Of a stretch of DNA of 64,000 nucleotides, positions 61,542 to 64,000 are shown one piece after another. The notes under the pieces were generated by a model. The model was not told where the DNA came from. It did not search any database and saw nothing but the letters and a program-made list of their open reading frames with translations. How positions within the stretch are numbered: the stretch's first letter is position 1; each line of letters begins with the position of its first letter. A program made the translations under genes and the position numbers. Source of the DNA: Rossellomorea marisflavi (GTDB lineage: Bacteria > Bacillota > Bacilli > Bacillales > Bacillaceae_B); contig NZ_LGUE01000001.1 in the NCBI RefSeq assembly GCF_001274775.1, positions 652,334 through 716,333 of the forward strand. The letters run 5' to 3'.

Positions 61542-62387
61542 ATGAAAGTGGCCTGGGTGACAGACAGCACAGCATTTGTGGGGGATGGCATTGAAGACTT
61601 CCATGTGGTTCCCATGCATATCAGCTTCGGGGATCGTGAATATTTGGATGGAGTAGACCTGACGCTGGAAGGGTTATACGAAAAGCTGGAGGAGGAACGG
61701 GTGGCAGGCAAGACCTCCCAGCCGTCCATCGGGACATTTGCCTCTTTGTATGAGGAATTGGCTAAAGATCATGATGCCATCTTCTCTGTGCATGTTTCAT
61801 CCCATTTCAGCGGCACGTATGCTTCGGCGGTCCAGGCGGCGGATCTGATGAAAGATGATTTCCCATCCATCTACTGCGTGGATTCCAAGATCCTATCCTA
61901 TCCTCTGACGGATCTCATCCGTTATGGGCAGGACCTTGACCGGGAGGGCGTCTCGCATGAAGAGATCAAAACGCGCCTTGAAGAAAGGGCTGCACAGTCA
62001 AGGACGTTTGTGATGGTGGGAAGTCTTGAACAGCTTCATAGGAGCGGAAGGATGAGCGGCCTCAGTTTTTTTCTCGGAAGCATGCTTCACATCAAACCTC
62101 TCCTCACCATACGTGACGGGAAGCTTTCCGTCGATCAACGGGTAAGGAATCACCGGAAGGGCCTTGCCCTTATGAAAGAACGGCTCTCTGCGTCCAATGT
62201 CAGGGAGGCATTCATCCTCTATGGATTGAACAGGGAGGAAGCCAACAAGTGGATGGAGGAACTGAAAGGTGAATTTCCCAAGATTCACTTCTCTCCCTAT
62301 CCCCTTGCTGCCGTGATCGGGATCCATGCGGGCTCGGATACACTTGGGATCAGCTGGTACGAGGAAAATGGGAGCGGAAAGGCTTAA
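61542..62387 (+). CDS. DegV family fatty-acid-binding protein
   Basis: This 281-residue DegV protein has the family signatures VTDSTAFVGDGIED, KTSQPSIGTF, SSHFSGTYASA and VGSLEQLHRSGRMS. DegV/FakB proteins bind a fatty acid and present it to the kinase FakA, which lets exogenous fatty acids enter phospholipids. Which fatty acid this one binds is unknown. AAAGGGGGTCG precedes the ATG. A terminator overlaps its 3' end. Confidence 0.92.
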   Translation: MKVAWVTDSTAFVGDGIEDFHVVPMHISFGDREYLDGVDLTLEGLYEKLEEERVAGKTSQPSIGTFASLYEELAKDHDAIFSVHVSSHFSGTYASAVQAADLMKDDFPSIYCVDSKILSYPLTDLIRYGQDLDREGVSHEEIKTRLEERAAQSRTFVMVGSLEQLHRSGRMSGLSFFLGSMLHIKPLLTIRDGKLSVDQRVRNHRKGLALMKERLSASNVREAFILYGLNREEANKWMEELKGEFPKIHFSPYPLAAVIGIHAGSDTLGISWYEENGSGKA

Positions 62388-62405
62388 GCCTTCCGCTCTT
62401 TTTCT
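62372..62405 (+). terminator. Intrinsic terminator after the degV-family gene
   Basis: GAGCGGAA at 62372-62379 pairs with TTCCGCTC at 62391-62398 with inner GGCTT/AAGCC pairing, followed by TTTTTCTT. Confidence 0.85.
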
Positions 62406-62454
62406 TCAAATGGGGAGGGGAAATTGGTACAATGGGGTGAAAGGTGTGAGGGTT

Positions 62455-63093
62455 TTGGATAAGCTAGATCTGATGGAAGAGATGCGCCGGACGTATGGTC
62501 TCGACCCTGGTGGTCATGACTGGCATCATCTGGAGCGCGTGAGGAAGCTCGCTTTATACATAGCAGAAGAAGACCAAATCGGAGATCGAGACGTTTTAGA
62601 GTGGGCAGCGATCCTCCACGACGTGGCCGACGAAAAGCTCAATTCGACACCCGCTGAAGGAACAAGGAAGCTTGAAGGGTGGCTCCGTCAATTGCCTGTT
62701 ACAACAGAAACCTTGGAGACGATCCGGGAAGTGATACACGCTATGGGGTTCAAAGGTGGAAGCACCGATGACCCCGTATTACCTGAAGCAAAGGTGCTCA
62801 GGGATGCAGACCGTCTCGATGCCATGGGTGCAATCGGCATTTCAAGGGTTTTCGCTTATGGCGGTTGGAAGGGCCAACCGATCCATCTTCCCGACCTTCC
62901 CGTCAGGGAGCGAATGACGAACGATGAATACAGGAAGGGGCCTTCCACAAGCATCAATCATTTCCATGAGAAACTGTTCAAGTTGAAAGACCTCATGCTG
63001 ACACCGACGGGAAAACGCCTCGCAGAAGAGCGCCATGCAGTCATGGAAGACTTCATCAGGCAATTCACTATAGAATGGAATGGTCCACAATGA
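62455..63093 (+). CDS. HD-domain phosphohydrolase (YpgQ/YedJ type)
   Basis: This protein of about 212 residues is an HD-superfamily metal hydrolase: H in GGHDWHHLERV, HD in ILHDVADEK and D in LRDADRLDAMG. B. subtilis YpgQ, a related protein, hydrolyses nucleoside triphosphates to monophosphates. The start is uncertain; TTG 62455 has AAGGTGTGAGG upstream, GTG 62437 and ATG 62473 are alternatives. Its stop overlaps the ABC-F start by four bases. Confidence 0.85.
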   Translation: MDKLDLMEEMRRTYGLDPGGHDWHHLERVRKLALYIAEEDQIGDRDVLEWAAILHDVADEKLNSTPAEGTRKLEGWLRQLPVTTETLETIREVIHAMGFKGGSTDDPVLPEAKVLRDADRLDAMGAIGISRVFAYGGWKGQPIHLPDLPVRERMTNDEYRKGPSTSINHFHEKLFKLKDLMLTPTGKRLAEERHAVMEDFIRQFTIEWNGPQ

Positions 63094-64000
63094 GAATGAT
63101 TACAGGGGAACACCTGTCGAAAACATATGGGGAGAAGACGATCTTCAATGCGATTTCCTTCTCCATTGCAGAAAGGGAGCGTGTCGGCCTCATCGGCGTC
63201 AATGGAACGGGTAAGTCGAGTCTGTTGAAACTGATTGCCGGCATAGAAGAAGGTGATTCAGGCGAAATCATGAAGCCGAATGACTACAGGATTGCGTATC
63301 TTCCACAGGATCCATCCTTCGATCCTGATCTGTCGGTCTTGCAGCAGATCTTTAAAGGGGAGGCCGCTGTGATGAAGGCCATGAGGAGATACGAATCGGC
63401 CCTCATCCAAATGGAAAGCGGCTACGAAGATGAAGGGATCCAATCTGAATTCATGAACGCGCAGAAAGAGATGGATACTTTGAATGCGTGGGAAGCGAGT
63501 GCAGAGGCGAAAGCGATCCTGACCAAGCTTGGAATCACCGAATTCTCAAAGCGGATGGGGGAATTATCGGGAGGACAGAAGAAGCGTGTCGCACTTGCCG
63601 GCGTACTCATCGAGACACCGGATCTTCTCATTTTGGACGAGCCGACGAACCATCTCGACTACCAGTCCATCAAATGGCTGGAAGATTACCTGGGCAGATA
63701 CAATGGATCGGTCCTATTGGTCACCCATGACCGCTATTTCCTTGATGCGGTCACGAATCGCATCTTTGAACTGGATGGTGGGAAGCTGTTCCATTATAAA
63801 GGGAACTATGCCGACTTCATCGAAGCCAAGGCCGTCCGGGAAGAAAATGAACGTCAACAGTCGATCAAGCAGAACAACCTCTATCGCCGTGAGCTCGCCT
63901 GGATGAGGAGGGGTGCGAAGGCCCGTTCCACCAAGCAAAAAGCACGCATCCAGCGCTTTGACGAGCTGGAGGATGCGAAAGGATCAGGTGGGAGGAGTTC
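63090..64000 (+). CDS. ABC-F family ATPase (partial, runs off the window)
   Basis: This is the N-terminal half of an ABC-F protein, a soluble twin-ATPase family that acts on ribosomes. The first ATPase domain is complete: Walker A GVNGTGKSS, signature LSGGQKKR, Walker B LLILDEPTNHLD and the H-loop VTHDRYF. The ABC-F linker follows (LAWMRRGAKARSTKQKARI). The sequence is cut at 64000 within the linker. ATG 63090 overlaps the HD gene stop; ATG 63096 is possible. It resembles YfmR/Uup most, but the subgroup is not certain. Confidence 0.9.
   Translation, partial: MRMITGEHLSKTYGEKTIFNAISFSIAERERVGLIGVNGTGKSSLLKLIAGIEEGDSGEIMKPNDYRIAYLPQDPSFDPDLSVLQQIFKGEAAVMKAMRRYESALIQMESGYEDEGIQSEFMNAQKEMDTLNAWEASAEAKAILTKLGITEFSKRMGELSGGQKKRVALAGVLIETPDLLILDEPTNHLDYQSIKWLEDYLGRYNGSVLLVTHDRYFLDAVTNRIFELDGGKLFHYKGNYADFIEAKAVREENERQQSIKQNNLYRRELAWMRRGAKARSTKQKARIQRFDELEDAKGSGGRS

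Noticed and set aside
1-64000. Prophage, insertion sequence, CRISPR, toxin-antitoxin or anti-phage island
   Set aside because: Gene order is core Bacillus throughout, with no transposase, integrase, direct-repeat array or block of unknown genes. DynA has a phage-tolerance role elsewhere but is a normal housekeeping locus here.

Overview
This window is core chromosome of a Bacillaceae species. Gene order follows the Bacillus subtilis qcr-ypj-pan-dinG-asnS-ponA-mrf-gpsB-rnpB-ypbR-mnt stretch almost gene for gene. Many proteins align end to end with their B. subtilis counterparts (QcrB 224 aa, DynA 1193 aa, AsnS 430 aa, CspD 66 aa). A Rossellomorea-like or marine/soil Bacillus-group organism is my best guess from overall feel; I cannot fix the species. 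I see no prophage, insertion sequence, CRISPR array, tRNA or rRNA gene.

Layout. 1-296 holds an intergenic structured repeat. 296-6084 carries ypiF, the menaquinol:cytochrome c reductase operon qcrABC, ypjA, ypjB, a yugP-type membrane protease and (reverse strand) ypjC. 6253-11757 is one long operon: ypjD (MazG), dapB, mgsA, bshB1, bshA, cca, birA. 11820-14109 is panBCD behind a leader that ends in an intrinsic terminator, so it looks like an attenuator. 14241-22504 holds dinG, ypmA, ypmB, aspB, asnS, dnaD, nth, ypoC. The reverse-strand recU-ponA pair follows, then small sporulation and unknown genes (yppC, sspM, yppE, yppF, yppG, a small heat-shock protein). 29845-33344 is the mrfAB DNA-repair pair, then cotD, ypsA, gpsB, rnpB (RNase P RNA), ypsC, ypvA, ypwA.

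40893-43161 (reverse) is a ba3-type terminal oxidase operon including a tiny subunit IIa gene, preceded by a textbook Fnr-type site. 43515-45148 encodes a type III polyketide synthase and its isoprenylcysteine-type methyltransferase. A small membrane protein behind Fur-like boxes comes next, then the giant dynamin-like protein DynA, a rhodanese, a 5'-3' exonuclease, two RNase H-like proteins, ypeQ and cspD. 53904-58212 is a manganese locus (mntABCD plus mntR) with an MntR box on its promoter. The window ends with a methyltransferase, fhs, an unknown gene, a DegV protein, an HD phosphohydrolase and a truncated ABC-F gene.

The genes are ordinary housekeeping; the more interesting content is between them. 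It consists of two divergent copies of a structured repeat supported by a compensatory base pair, a riboswitch-like panB leader, an Fnr site centred at -41.5 of a predicted oxidase promoter, a LexA-like box inside the mrfA promoter, tandem Fur-like boxes ahead of an unknown small membrane protein, and a micropeptide gene whose promoter sits inside a long perfect inverted repeat. Several genes under 60 codons (ypmA, sspM, yppF, ypeQ, oxidase subunit IIa and others) were found by reading the sequence directly.
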